Of a stretch of 36,762 nucleotides of DNA, positions 6,545 to 13,827 are shown in pieces (positions within the stretch are counted from its first letter, which is position 1; the number at the start of each line of letters is the position of its first letter). The notes below the pieces were generated by a model. That model saw only the letters and a list, made by a program, of their open reading frames with translations, did not search any database and was not told the origin of the DNA. This stretch comes from an uncultured Blautia sp. (GTDB taxonomy: Bacteria; Bacillota; Clostridia; Lachnospirales; Lachnospiraceae). The DNA lies in NCBI GenBank assembly GCA_900541985.1, contig UQLX01000024.1, positions 1 through 36,762 of the forward strand. The letters run 5' to 3'. The position numbers and the translations under genes are program-made.

Positions 6545-7264
6545 ATGACACGATTTCTGACACAGGATAGTCCGATACCACCGTATATGGCATTTCCAAG
6601 ATTTCTACTGGACAAAGATGGACTGAATGAAACAGCTAAAATTCTCTATACGATTTTGCTCGACCGAGCAAGACTATCCCAGAAAAATGATGGCTGGATG
6701 GATGAACAAGGTCATGTGTTCATTTTCTTCCCAATCAAGAATCTGGCGGAGACCATGCATAAAAGCGAAATGTCTATCAAGACAGCATTAAATGCTCTGG
6801 AGAAAGAAAATCTGATTGTTCGCAGACGTCAGGGCGCAGGTTTTCCAAACAGGATCTACGTCAAATATCCACTGGAAACACTGAATCAGACGGACAGAAA
6901 TCTTTCCATAAGACAGACAGAAAACTGTCCTACAGATGGAAAGAAAACTGTCTCTGTGACAGAAAGAAAACTGTCCAGTAGTAATAAAGATAAGAACAAT
7001 ATGAAAAGAACAAATTCAGAGAGTAAGGATGACCGCACCGCTTATGGCTCTTATCAAAATGTTTTCCTGAGTACGGAAGAACTGATTTCCTTGCAAAGGG
7101 AAGTCCCTCATTATCCGGAATACATTGAAAAGCTGTCCAGCTATATGGCATCCAGCGGAAAACTGTATTCCAACCATGCAGCTACCATACGAAGCTGGGC
7201 ATTGCGTGACCATCCTGCTCCTGCAAAACGAACCTATGAATGTAAGGAGGATGAAAGCCTATGA
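6545..7264 (+). CDS. repA: RepA_N-family replication initiator
   Basis: Initiator of theta replication. Residues about 10-110 match the RepA_N winged-helix pattern (PRFLLDKDGLNETAKILYTI... MHKSEMSIKTALNALEKENLI... RIYVKYP). The middle is low-complexity and polar, and the last 60 residues (LSTEELISLQREVPHYPEYI) look like the C-terminal domain that contacts DnaC-type loaders. In 239 residues it is a standard size for Tn1549-like elements. The ATG at 6545 follows GGAGGGAGG. Four DNA-level repeats of period 23 lie in the linker (6897-6975). Its stop overlaps the ATG of the DnaC-like gene. Known: RepA_N plasmids commonly have their origin inside repA. Confidence 0.85.
   Translation: MTRFLTQDSPIPPYMAFPRFLLDKDGLNETAKILYTILLDRARLSQKNDGWMDEQGHVFIFFPIKNLAETMHKSEMSIKTALNALEKENLIVRRRQGAGFPNRIYVKYPLETLNQTDRNLSIRQTENCPTDGKKTVSVTERKLSSSNKDKNNMKRTNSESKDDRTAYGSYQNVFLSTEELISLQREVPHYPEYIEKLSSYMASSGKLYSNHAATIRSWALRDHPAPAKRTYECKEDESL
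6897..6975 (+). repeat. Four 23-bp-period iterons inside repA (candidate replication origin)
   Basis: GAAAACTGTC begins at 6920, 6943 and 6966, and a diverged copy GAAATCTTTC begins at 6897, so starts are exactly 23 bp apart. A 23-bp period is not a multiple of three, so the conservation acts on DNA and not on a repeated peptide. The copy at 6916-6929 is part of a perfect GACAG-AAAA-CTGTC dyad. Fits the origin embedded in the rep gene of RepA_N replicons. Confidence 0.7.
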
Positions 7265-8103
7265 AACCAATTAACAACACCGTGGACGATCTGTTTCAGC
7301 CGAGAGAGCTTGCAGCGGACGAATATCTGAACGAAGCTGACGGGCTGATCTATTGTTCCAAATGCCACACACCCAGACAACACCGAATTGAACTGAAGGA
7401 ACGAGTATTCCTCCCTACGGTTCGCTGCCGTTGTCAGCAGGAGGAATATGACAAACAAGAAGCCGAGCGCCAACATCAGGAACATCTGATACAAGTATCC
7501 CGATTGAAAGCCAATGGATTGCAGGACAAATCCCTGCGAGATTACAACTTCGCCAATGATAAAGGCTACAACCCGGAAATACAGAAAGCACATGATTATG
7601 TGGCACATTGGGAGGAAATGAAAGCCAACTCGTTGGGACTGCTTCTCTGGGGCGATGTGGGAACCGGTAAATCCTTTTTCGCCGGGTGCATTGCAAATGC
7701 TCTGTTGGACAAAGGTATTCCGGTTTTGATGACCAACTTTTCCAGAATACTGAATACGCTGACCGGAATGTATACCGATGACAGAAACCAGTTCATTGAC
7801 AGCTTTAACAAATACAGTCTGCTGATCATTGATGATCTGGGAATTGAGCGAAGTTCAGAATTTGCTCTGGAGCAGGTATTCAATGTGATTGACAGCCGTT
7901 ACCGAAGCAAGAAACCGCTGATTGTAACCACCAATCTGACTTTGGATGAGTTGAAGCATCCGAAAGATCTGGCAAGAGCCAGAATTTATGACCGAGTATT
8001 GGAGCGTTGTGTTCCACTGAAAATCAATAATCAGAATATCCGAGAGCTGAACGCAGCCGCTAATATGCAGGAAGCACGAAAAATATTAAATTCCGGTACT
8101 TAA
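7261..8103 (+). CDS. DnaC/IstB-like AAA+ helicase loader with N-terminal zinc site
   Basis: ATPase expected to load the replicative helicase at the element's origin together with RepA. In 280 residues: a Cys4 zinc site (Cys32, Cys35, Cys56, Cys58), Walker A GDVGTGKS at 131-138, Walker B LLIIDDLG at about 187-194, and a conserved TTNLT sensor motif later. Its ATG overlaps the repA stop (ATGA), so the two proteins are translationally coupled. A 17-bp-class imperfect inverted repeat follows the stop. Length and composition are normal for the DnaC-like proteins of Tn1549-type elements. Confidence 0.9.
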   Translation: MKPINNTVDDLFQPRELAADEYLNEADGLIYCSKCHTPRQHRIELKERVFLPTVRCRCQQEEYDKQEAERQHQEHLIQVSRLKANGLQDKSLRDYNFANDKGYNPEIQKAHDYVAHWEEMKANSLGLLLWGDVGTGKSFFAGCIANALLDKGIPVLMTNFSRILNTLTGMYTDDRNQFIDSFNKYSLLIIDDLGIERSSEFALEQVFNVIDSRYRSKKPLIVTTNLTLDELKHPKDLARARIYDRVLERCVPLKINNQNIRELNAAANMQEARKILNSGT

Positions 8104-8113
8104 TTTCACAGCT

Positions 8114-8187
8114 GATGGTGCTGAACAATTCGCCCATCAGTACACAAAAAACCTATAGATTGTAAAGCGAATTGTATCTGCACCATC
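8114..8187 (+). repeat. Imperfect inverted repeat between the DnaC-like gene and DUF3847
   Basis: GATGGTGC (8114-8121) and ACAATTCGC (8125-8133) are complementary to GCACCATC (8180-8187) and GCGAATTGT (8167-8175). The result is a 17-bp stem interrupted by 3-nt and 4-nt internal segments around a 33-nt loop. No T-run follows. It could be an mRNA-processing or attenuation structure or a protein-binding site; function unknown. Confidence 0.55.
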
Positions 8188-8231
8188 TACTCCGAACTAC
8201 AGTACCACCCCGATACCAGAAAGGAGATTTT

Positions 8232-8468
8232 ATGGCAAATAACAGACCTATGACCGAAGATGAAAAGAAATTATTGCAGGCACAGCACAGAATGGAAGCA
8301 ATCGAAGCCCGCAACCGTCAGAAAGAACGAAAAGCAAGAACCAGACGATTGATCCAGATGGGAGCCGTATTGGAAAGTGTATTCCCGGAAGTTCAGACCA
8401 TGGAGCTTGAAGATGTGAAAATGGAGCTGAAAAGACGATTGAATACGGAAGAACGATTAAAGGCATAA
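8232..8468 (+). CDS. DUF3847 family protein
   Basis: A 78-residue, highly charged, helical protein (RMEAIEARNRQKERKARTRR core) of the DUF3847 type that regularly stands between the DnaC-like gene and the MobL relaxase of Tn1549-like elements. The ATG at 8232 follows AAAGGAGATTTT and is preferred over the longer in-frame start at 8172. Function unknown; its basic helix and its position directly before oriT suggest a relaxosome accessory or DNA-binding role, which is inference. Confidence 0.75.
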   Translation: MANNRPMTEDEKKLLQAQHRMEAIEARNRQKERKARTRRLIQMGAVLESVFPEVQTMELEDVKMELKRRLNTEERLKA

Positions 8469-8487
8469 GCCTTGGCAGCTTTGCTGC

Positions 8488-8590
8488 TATCCCGAAGGGC
8501 GCACTTACTCACCACCCATAAAATGGGCGGTGGTATCCCCTTCGGGGTCGTGCGCTCTGCGAGGCTTTGCGGCTCCTGTGGAGCCTTATG
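8488..8590. other. Candidate MobQ-type oriT upstream of mobL
   Basis: This gene-free stretch (8469-8814) contains AGGGCGCACTTA at 8496-8507, whose complement TAAGTGCGCCCT matches the nick-region core I associate with MobQ/RSF1010-like origins. It is followed by a hairpin formed by ACCACCCAT and ATGGGCGGTGGT (about 8510-8535), a CCCCTTCGGGG hairpin and a second GTGCGC. The rest of the gap to mobL shows no ORF that I trust. Position next to a MobQ relaxase supports the call. Confidence 0.6.
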
Positions 8591-8814
8591 GACAATGCCA
8601 CACTTTTTCAAATTGCTGTCATTGTCCATGCAGACGGCAAAGAGTTTTGCTGGCTCAAAACAGGTGTTTCCATTCTGGAAGCACCCAGCCGCCTGCCTGC
8701 GAAAATCTGCCACCGGCATTTTTATCGCAGAGATAGGTGCAGCATTTACCGCACCTATTTCTTTTTCAGAAAAAGAAACAAAAATTGTGCTGCGGCACAG
8801 GAAGGAGGAAAATA

Positions 8815-10518
8815 GTGAACTATTTCCATTTAGAAGCAAAGGTTGTGAGCCGTGGCGCAGGCCGTTCCGTGATAGCAGCTGCCGCTTATGCATCATGCTC
8901 CCGACTCTATAATGATTATGACGGACTTACCCATGACTACACCAGAAAACACGGGTGTCTGTATAGAGAAGTCTTTCTTCCGCAGTATGCACCGGAAGAA
9001 TGGAAAGACAGGCAACTGCTCTGGGAAGCAGTGGAAACCGTAGAAAAAACAAAGGACAGCCGACTGGCAAGAGAGCTTGTAGTTGCTCTGCCATCGGAGC
9101 TGTCCCTGGATGATTGGAAAGGTATGTTGGAGCGCTTTGTTCGTGAGCAAGGTATTGACCTTGGTATGTGCGCAGATGTGAATATCCATGACCCGTATCC
9201 TCCGGGGCATAATCCCCACAGTCATATTCTTTTTACGATGCGTCCCTTAGACGAACACGGCAAGTGGCAGGCAAAGACACAAAAAGAATATCTTTGCAAG
9301 CGTTGCGGCGAAGAACGAGGTTTTACCGCTGATGAGTTCAAGACCGCCAAATCACAGGGCTGGGAGAAACAATATATGTATCAATTCGGGAAGAAAAAGG
9401 AGTATTTAACCCCGTCTGAAGCAGAGAAAATTGAGGGATGCATCAGAACATCAAAGACACCGAAAAGTACCCGCTACGGGAGACAGAACCCACTTACAGA
9501 GCTTTGGAACAGTGAAGAACAGATATTTGCATGGCGTAAGAGTTGGGAAATGATTATCAACGAAGAACAGGAACGCCACGGTATTGCCGACCGTGTGGAC
9601 TGTCGCAGTCATGCCGCCAGAGGGCTGACTGAACAGCCAACTGTACACGAAGGATACCACGCAAGAAAACTGGAATCCATGGGAATTGTTTCTGACCGCT
9701 GCGAACTGAACCGCCAGATCAAGGCTGACAACAAGCTCCTGCGTGAGTTGAAAAAACAGGTGCAAAAGCTGATGAAAGCAGTTAAGGAGAATATTCCTGC
9801 TATTGCTTCTGCATTGGAATCTCTGCGTGACCACATGGTTCTGATTCAATATCAGTTGATTGTGAATACTTTCCAGCAGGAAGCGGTGACTTTCCAGAAA
9901 AATCTTTTGGCTGATATACTGGCTGAATATAAAAATGTGAAAGCAGAAATCAAAGCCAAAACCGCTGAGAAAAAGGAACTGATTGCAGAGCAGAAAAACT
10001 GCGGTATCCACTTTATCCGTGCAAGTAAGCTGGGAGAGCAGATAGCTACTCTGACGGAAGATATTGAGGAACTGAAATTCCAGAAAGCACAGCTGCTGGC
10101 TCGTCTGAATTGCCAGGATAATGGTGTTGCTGCTAAGAAACAGACATTAAAAGAACTGGACACAGCTCTGGATAATTTAGTGCAACAGCACACGATACTG
10201 TCCGGGCAGAAAGAAGCTGATAAAGCAGAGTTCCTTGAAATCCGAGATGGTATTTCATCGGAAAACAAAGAAGCTGTCATGCAGGAACGTGAAGCCATCC
10301 GTCCCGAAGGAAGAGTTGGTTTGGTTCGGACATTGTATGAAAAATACAGAGATAAGTACAGTTCTGACACCTTTGATGAAGCCAACCGGCAGGTTGATGC
10401 TGAATTGAAAGAACATCCAATTCAGAAAAAGAAGCGTTCTATCAGTGAGCAGCTGAAAACACCGAAACAGGAAGCATCACAACCGAAGAAACAGAAAAAG
10501 AAAGAATACGAACGATAA
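8815..10518 (+). CDS. mobL: MobQ-family relaxase (MobA/MobL)
   Basis: Relaxase for transfer of the outer element. The 567-residue protein starts with a GTG at 8815 behind GGAGG. The N-terminal domain shows NYFHLEAKVVSRGAGRSVIA with the candidate catalytic Tyr25 in AAAAYASCS. The metal-binding His triad is His132, His135 and His137 in GHNPHSHILFTMR. A CxxC pair (Cys161, Cys164) follows, and the C-terminal half from about 320 is long coiled coil, ending in a basic Lys-rich tail (KKQKKKEYER). An in-frame start at 8737 would add unrelated residues and lacks a ribosome site. A hairpin terminator follows the stop. Confidence 0.9.
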   Translation: MNYFHLEAKVVSRGAGRSVIAAAAYASCSRLYNDYDGLTHDYTRKHGCLYREVFLPQYAPEEWKDRQLLWEAVETVEKTKDSRLARELVVALPSELSLDDWKGMLERFVREQGIDLGMCADVNIHDPYPPGHNPHSHILFTMRPLDEHGKWQAKTQKEYLCKRCGEERGFTADEFKTAKSQGWEKQYMYQFGKKKEYLTPSEAEKIEGCIRTSKTPKSTRYGRQNPLTELWNSEEQIFAWRKSWEMIINEEQERHGIADRVDCRSHAARGLTEQPTVHEGYHARKLESMGIVSDRCELNRQIKADNKLLRELKKQVQKLMKAVKENIPAIASALESLRDHMVLIQYQLIVNTFQQEAVTFQKNLLADILAEYKNVKAEIKAKTAEKKELIAEQKNCGIHFIRASKLGEQIATLTEDIEELKFQKAQLLARLNCQDNGVAAKKQTLKELDTALDNLVQQHTILSGQKEADKAEFLEIRDGISSENKEAVMQEREAIRPEGRVGLVRTLYEKYRDKYSSDTFDEANRQVDAELKEHPIQKKKRSISEQLKTPKQEASQPKKQKKKEYER

Positions 10519-10525
10519 AAAAATC

Positions 10526-10556
10526 GGCTGTTACTCAGAAAACAGGAGTAACAGCC
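10526..10556. terminator. Terminator between mobL and the XRE gene
   Basis: Perfect 11-bp stem (10526-10536 with 10546-10556) and 9-nt loop. On the minus strand it is followed by GATTTTTTT, so it ends the XRE transcript; on the plus strand the tail is weaker (AAATTTTA). Confidence 0.8.
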
Positions 10557-10561
10557 AAATT

Positions 10562-11026
10562 TTATCTATGATGATACTCCTTGGCGATCACATAGACACC
10601 CGCCAGCATTTCAACAATGGACATCCCCAACAGAAGTCCTGCGAAGAAGTCTTTGACATTTGAACCGCCCAATGTATGTGACAATGCCTGCAAAGCAATT
10701 CCCATAACGATAAGGAGAACTCCCGTCATCATTACTTTTTGCTTTTCCAATTCTTGTGTTCTTCTCAACAAATCAAGAATCTGTTCGTCGTCATACACAC
10801 GAACGCTTTTGCCGTCCGATTCTTCACCGTCCATCAGTTCAGAAATCGTAATATTCAATTCCTCACACAATTTCGTAATCACGGTGTAATCGGGCATACA
10901 TTTTGCTGTTTCCCATTTTGAAATGGTTTTGTTTGAAACGCCCAAGCGTTCAGCAAGCTGCTCTTGGGTCAAGTTCTGCTCTTTGCGCTTTTGGGCAATA
11001 AATTTGCCTATTGAAATTTGATCCAT
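10562..11026 (-). CDS. XRE-family regulator with C-terminal membrane segments
   Basis: A 154-residue protein with an N-terminal Cro/CI-type helix-turn-helix at about 7-62 (IAQKRKEQNLTQEQLAERLG followed by VSNKTISKWETAKCMPD). An acidic linker follows, then two hydrophobic helices at about 98-118 and 125-146 (MMTGVLLIVMGIALQAL, FFAGLLLGMSIVEMLAG). This layout is typical of membrane-anchored transcription regulators found beside transporters or bacteriocin immunity genes. AAAGGAGGT lies before the ATG. It is the first minus-strand gene after mobL and is probably cargo of the element. Target genes are unknown; the small membrane ORF upstream is the nearest candidate. Confidence 0.8.
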   Translation of the reverse strand: MDQISIGKFIAQKRKEQNLTQEQLAERLGVSNKTISKWETAKCMPDYTVITKLCEELNITISELMDGEESDGKSVRVYDDEQILDLLRRTQELEKQKVMMTGVLLIVMGIALQALSHTLGGSNVKDFFAGLLLGMSIVEMLAGVYVIAKEYHHR

Positions 11027-11175
11027 TTTGGATACCTCCTTTATTTTGTCGAGGCAAGAATAGCATTTCTTATCACAAAATTACACCCCCAAAAAGGCGA
11101 ATATGGGTGGAATCGTCATAAACTCCCGTGTATAACCTCTGCTGGGATCTGCATTTTCTTTGTTCAGAATTCGCT

Positions 11176-11352
11176 TTACTTAAAGATGAAAACAAGGGCA
11201 ACGACTTCCGTAATAATGGCAATGATGATGCGGTATACCGTGCTGGAGGTAGTAATTAGGTCAATGCCGCTGAAAATCAGCCCTGCACACAAAATCAATA
11301 TTTCGATGATACTCAAAAGCTTACCAATACTGAATTTTCGTTTCATTGTCAT
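11176..11352 (-). CDS. Small two-helix membrane protein, unknown
   Basis: A frame running to 11382 encodes up to 68 residues. The start at 11352 (MTMKRKF, 58 residues) is my choice because the upstream part reads as a leader, though the ribosome site is weak. Two hydrophobic segments follow a basic N-terminus (LLSIIEILILCAGLIFSG; YRIIIAIITEVVALVFIF). I do not recognise a family. It lies between the XRE gene and a dyad at 11401-11416 that could regulate it. Confidence 0.5.
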   Translation of the reverse strand: MTMKRKFSIGKLLSIIEILILCAGLIFSGIDLITTSSTVYRIIIAIITEVVALVFIFK

Positions 11353-11400
11353 TTTTCGCCTTTGGAAACTTCGTATTTGCATTTGGTGAATAAACCGTCT

Positions 11401-11416
11401 GTAACAGCACTGTTAC
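11401..11416. promoter_or_regulatory. Perfect dyad, candidate operator
   Basis: GTAACAG-CA-CTGTTAC, with a further GTAACA half-site at 11422, upstream of the small membrane gene on the minus strand. It could be the binding site of the neighbouring XRE or TetR protein. No clear promoter hexamers were found around it. Confidence 0.35.
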
Positions 11417-11499
11417 TCTCCGTAACAATGTAAAATAGCAGGCATTAAATTCTATTACTTTACGAACAAAAAAATGGAATTTTACATCCTATTATCAGT

Positions 11500-11664
11500 T
11501 TACAAACCAATATGTGCCAAGAATACTCCTATGGCATATCCTAATTTATAAAGCAGAAGAATCGTTAAACTAACAACAAGTACACGCCTAATAAAAATCT
11601 CATTTCCTGCTCCTGCATTTACCCAAGTCTTGATGTCACTTATGATATTACTATTTTTGTGCAT
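11500..11664 (-). CDS. 54-residue single-helix membrane protein at the end of the TetR-CPBP operon
   Basis: An unlisted small ORF with an excellent AGGAGG placed 8 nt before its ATG and only 5 bp after the CPBP stop. Its sequence begins MHKNSNIISDIKTWVNAG and continues into one strongly hydrophobic helix (VLVVSLTILLLYKLGYAIGV). No signal-peptidase site is apparent. Unknown family; the tight spacing argues that it is a real third gene of the operon, for example a partner or substrate-like peptide of the CPBP protein. Confidence 0.6.
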   Translation of the reverse strand: MHKNSNIISDIKTWVNAGAGNEIFIRRVLVVSLTILLLYKLGYAIGVFLAHIGL

Positions 11665-11669
11665 TTCAG

Positions 11670-12623
11670 TTACCTCCTGAAGCCATTTGATGCACCAAAA
11701 ACTTTTTTATATTCATTAACACAATCTCTACTCACATACCAAATGATTGCGGCGGCAATCGCTAATACAACGGTGGTAATGATACTTGCTTCAATGCCGT
11801 ATTCGCCGCCATTCCATATATTTTTACCTACGGATTGCATATTGAAGATTGCCGTAACGGTTTCATCGTTTCCACTTAAATTCAATCCGAGAACGCTATA
11901 CAGAATGGCGTTCCAAAATGAGTGCAGACCACAAGCCGCCCAAATGCTTTTGAAACGGATAGTCAAAAGTGAAAAGATAGTTGAAATTAGTGCAAGGTTG
12001 CAAACGCCCAAAATGCCATAAACAACCCCCTGCTCAAACAACGACGAGCAATGCGGCATAATAAACAAAACTGTACTTACGTTTACTGCAACCGCTACGG
12101 AAGTTTTTTCTTTAAGTGTATGTAATACAATTCCTCGGCAAAGGATTTCTTCTGTTGCACCTTGAATAATAAAACCGCCGAACAGGAGCAGTATCATCAA
12201 AATATCAGCATTGTTATAAATTCCGTGATATTTAATGCTACCCGTAAAAACGATAGCAGCAACAGAAACAGCAAGCAAAAGAACGCCTGCAAGAATACCG
12301 ATAAGATAATTTCCAAATCGCTTTGTCAAGCCCATTTCGGACAAGGGCTTTTTCTCAATCAGTTTCCAATAGAGCAAAGCAACTCCCGCCATCACGATAT
12401 AGCCGTAATACATAATCAGCGTTATAGTCTGCGGGTCGAACACGTCGCCAACGAGCATATTTTTTCCGAGTGCAAAATGCAGAATGATGACAGCACCCTC
12501 GGCAATAAATAACCCTGCTATGTAGCACAGCCAAAAGGCAAGGATCTTTTTTACAACGAATAGCAATGTCGGCATTTCCGTCCGGTTATTGAACGGGCTT
12601 ATGTTTTTTAGAAATTGCTTCAT
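11670..12623 (-). CDS. CPBP-family intramembrane metalloprotease (Abi/CAAX-like)
   Basis: A 317-residue polytopic membrane protein with about eight hydrophobic helices. The family's metal/catalytic motifs are present: Glu158-Glu159-xxx-Arg163 in ATEEILCRG, His191 in FIMPHC, and His234/Asn238 in LHSFWNAI. Bacterial members act in bacteriocin self-immunity, peptide processing or stress responses; which of these applies here cannot be told. Its ATG overlaps the TetR stop (ATGA), so it is co-regulated with the repressor, and a 54-residue membrane ORF follows. Confidence 0.85.
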   Translation of the reverse strand: MKQFLKNISPFNNRTEMPTLLFVVKKILAFWLCYIAGLFIAEGAVIILHFALGKNMLVGDVFDPQTITLIMYYGYIVMAGVALLYWKLIEKKPLSEMGLTKRFGNYLIGILAGVLLLAVSVAAIVFTGSIKYHGIYNNADILMILLLFGGFIIQGATEEILCRGIVLHTLKEKTSVAVAVNVSTVLFIMPHCSSLFEQGVVYGILGVCNLALISTIFSLLTIRFKSIWAACGLHSFWNAILYSVLGLNLSGNDETVTAIFNMQSVGKNIWNGGEYGIEASIITTVVLAIAAAIIWYVSRDCVNEYKKVFGASNGFRR

Positions 12624-13198
12624 TGTGCTGTTCCTCCTTGTAAATCACGAATACCGTTTAGGATCGTGTTAAGTGCAAAGTCAAAGGTATCATCTAATGG
12701 TGTGGGATTTCCAAATCCTCCGTGGCTTTCAATGGTAGAAAATCCTTGCAAAAATCCACGAAGCATACGGGCAATATGTACTTTCTGTTCATCAGTTACT
12801 CCATAGGCTTCAAGCACTTGAAACAGAACAATTAATGTTCCTTGCGATGCTTGTAAATGTTCCTCGGATTGATACATATTGTACCATTGCATAGCTTCAA
12901 ACACGCCTTTGTGTTTGGCAACAAATTCTCGATATGCTAAACAGATTGCTCTAACGGCATTATCTTTTGATTTTCCTATGGCGGCTCTTGTAATGTCGGC
13001 TTCTAACAGTCGCCAACCGTACAACATCAGTTCTTTGTTCAGTTCATCAAGTCCGCCGCTGAAATGCTTATATAGAGATGGGGATTTTACTCCCAATTCT
13101 GTTGCTAAAACTTTCAATGTTACATTTGCAATACCTCTTTCGTCCGCCATATTCGCCGCCGCTTCAATAATCGTTTTCTTATCCAAACCCACCTTCAT
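12620..13198 (-). CDS. TetR-family repressor
   Basis: A 192-residue TetR/AcrR-type regulator. The N-terminal helix-turn-helix is at about 5-50 (TIIEAAANMADERGIANVTL then LATELGVKSPSLYKHF). The C-terminal ligand/dimer domain includes an FLQGFSTIESHGGFGNP segment typical of the WHG-type C-terminal domain. It is the first gene of a minus-strand operon with the CPBP protease and a small membrane protein. Two dyads sit on its own promoter, so autorepression is likely. The inducer is unknown. Shine-Dalgarno AAAGGAGT precedes the ATG. Confidence 0.85.
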   Translation of the reverse strand: MKVGLDKKTIIEAAANMADERGIANVTLKVLATELGVKSPSLYKHFSGGLDELNKELMLYGWRLLEADITRAAIGKSKDNAVRAICLAYREFVAKHKGVFEAMQWYNMYQSEEHLQASQGTLIVLFQVLEAYGVTDEQKVHIARMLRGFLQGFSTIESHGGFGNPTPLDDTFDFALNTILNGIRDLQGGTAQ

Positions 13199-13223
13199 AA
13201 CAGCTACTCCTTTCGCTTGCTTG

Positions 13224-13277
13224 GCTAATTACATTAGCTATTATAACATATGGTATCACGAATGTCTATCTGATACC
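13224..13277 (-). promoter_or_regulatory. TetR operon promoter with two candidate operators
   Basis: On the minus strand TAGACA (13263-13268), 17 bp and TATAAT (13240-13245) make a strong promoter. One dyad, GCTAAT-TAC-ATTAGC, lies at 13224-13238 just after the -10. A second, GGTATCA / TGATACC (13252-13258 and 13271-13277), brackets the -35. Either placement would block RNA polymerase. Confidence 0.65.
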
Positions 13278-13316
13278 TGTAAATATTAGAAAAATCCGTA
13301 AAATTTCCATAGTTCA

Positions 13317-13369
13317 AAAATATGAGAGGAGCATTTGATCACTCTAAACAAATGCCCCTCTCATATTTT
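13317..13369. terminator. Hairpin terminator near the tnpV 3' end
   Basis: Arms around 13317-13338 and 13349-13369 (ATATGAGAGG..GCATTTG with CAAATGC..CTCTCATAT) pair over about 16 bp with a small mismatch. T/A-rich flanks occur on both sides. On the minus strand it overlaps or follows the tnpV stop. Confidence 0.65.
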
Positions 13370-13739
13370 AACAGTAAATCAATTCACTCAGCACAACTTC
13401 TTCTGCTGCATTACGGATATTATTCATAGTACCGACCCACGCCATCTGGTCACGAGCTTTTAATGCTTCATTTACGCCCTGACGCTCCTGCATTTGCAGG
13501 GTAAGCAACTCCATTCGCTGATTAGCGGTATCATCTACCTCATTCAGATGTTTGACAAGTTCGCCCTCCAGCAAAAGTGTGTTGTACAGCACTTTGCGGT
13601 GTTCTTTCAGATGACGAAGACGCATTCTGCCGTACTTTCCGTAATGCGGTTCTTCTTCCGAGAGTACAAGGTTAGGATAATACATTCCATCTGCACCCAA
13701 TGTATAGGTTCCGCCCATTTCTTCAAAGATTGATTTCAT
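13368..13739 (-). CDS. tnpV: TnpV-family transposon protein
   Basis: A 123-residue protein matching the TnpV family first named on Tn4451/Tn4453. The pattern includes an N-terminal GGTYTLGADGMYYPNL stretch, then YGRMRLRHLKEHRKVLYN, a charged helical LLLQ-rich middle and a Met/Gln-rich C-terminus. Known: TnpV of Tn4451 was noted as excisionase-like but is not required for its transposition. Here it is divergent from the outer recombinase and separated by only 88 bp, so it is a natural candidate for a recombination directionality factor or local regulator. That role is inference. Confidence 0.8.
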   Translation of the reverse strand: MKSIFEEMGGTYTLGADGMYYPNLVLSEEEPHYGKYGRMRLRHLKEHRKVLYNTLLLEGELVKHLNEVDDTANQRMELLTLQMQERQGVNEALKARDQMAWVGTMNNIRNAAEEVVLSELIYC

Positions 13740-13757
13740 AGAAAGCCCTCCAATCTG

Positions 13758-13786
13758 TTTACTTTATTGCTACGCTATGTTATAAT
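13758..13786 (+). promoter_or_regulatory. Promoter of the outer serine recombinase
   Basis: TTTACT (13758-13763), 17 bp and TATAAT (13781-13786), 42 bp upstream of the recombinase ATG. This is a vegetative sigma-A-type promoter. A mother-cell sigma-E or SpoIIID pattern was not convincingly found on the plus strand. Confidence 0.55.
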
Positions 13787-13827
13787 ACCACAAGATACAT
13801 CACATATCAAGATAAGGAGGATATGAA

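Noticed and set aside
8472..8912. 146-codon plus-strand frame between DUF3847 and mobL
   Set aside because: Overlaps the oriT-like region and the mobL start; arginine/cysteine/proline-rich nonsense text and no Shine-Dalgarno.
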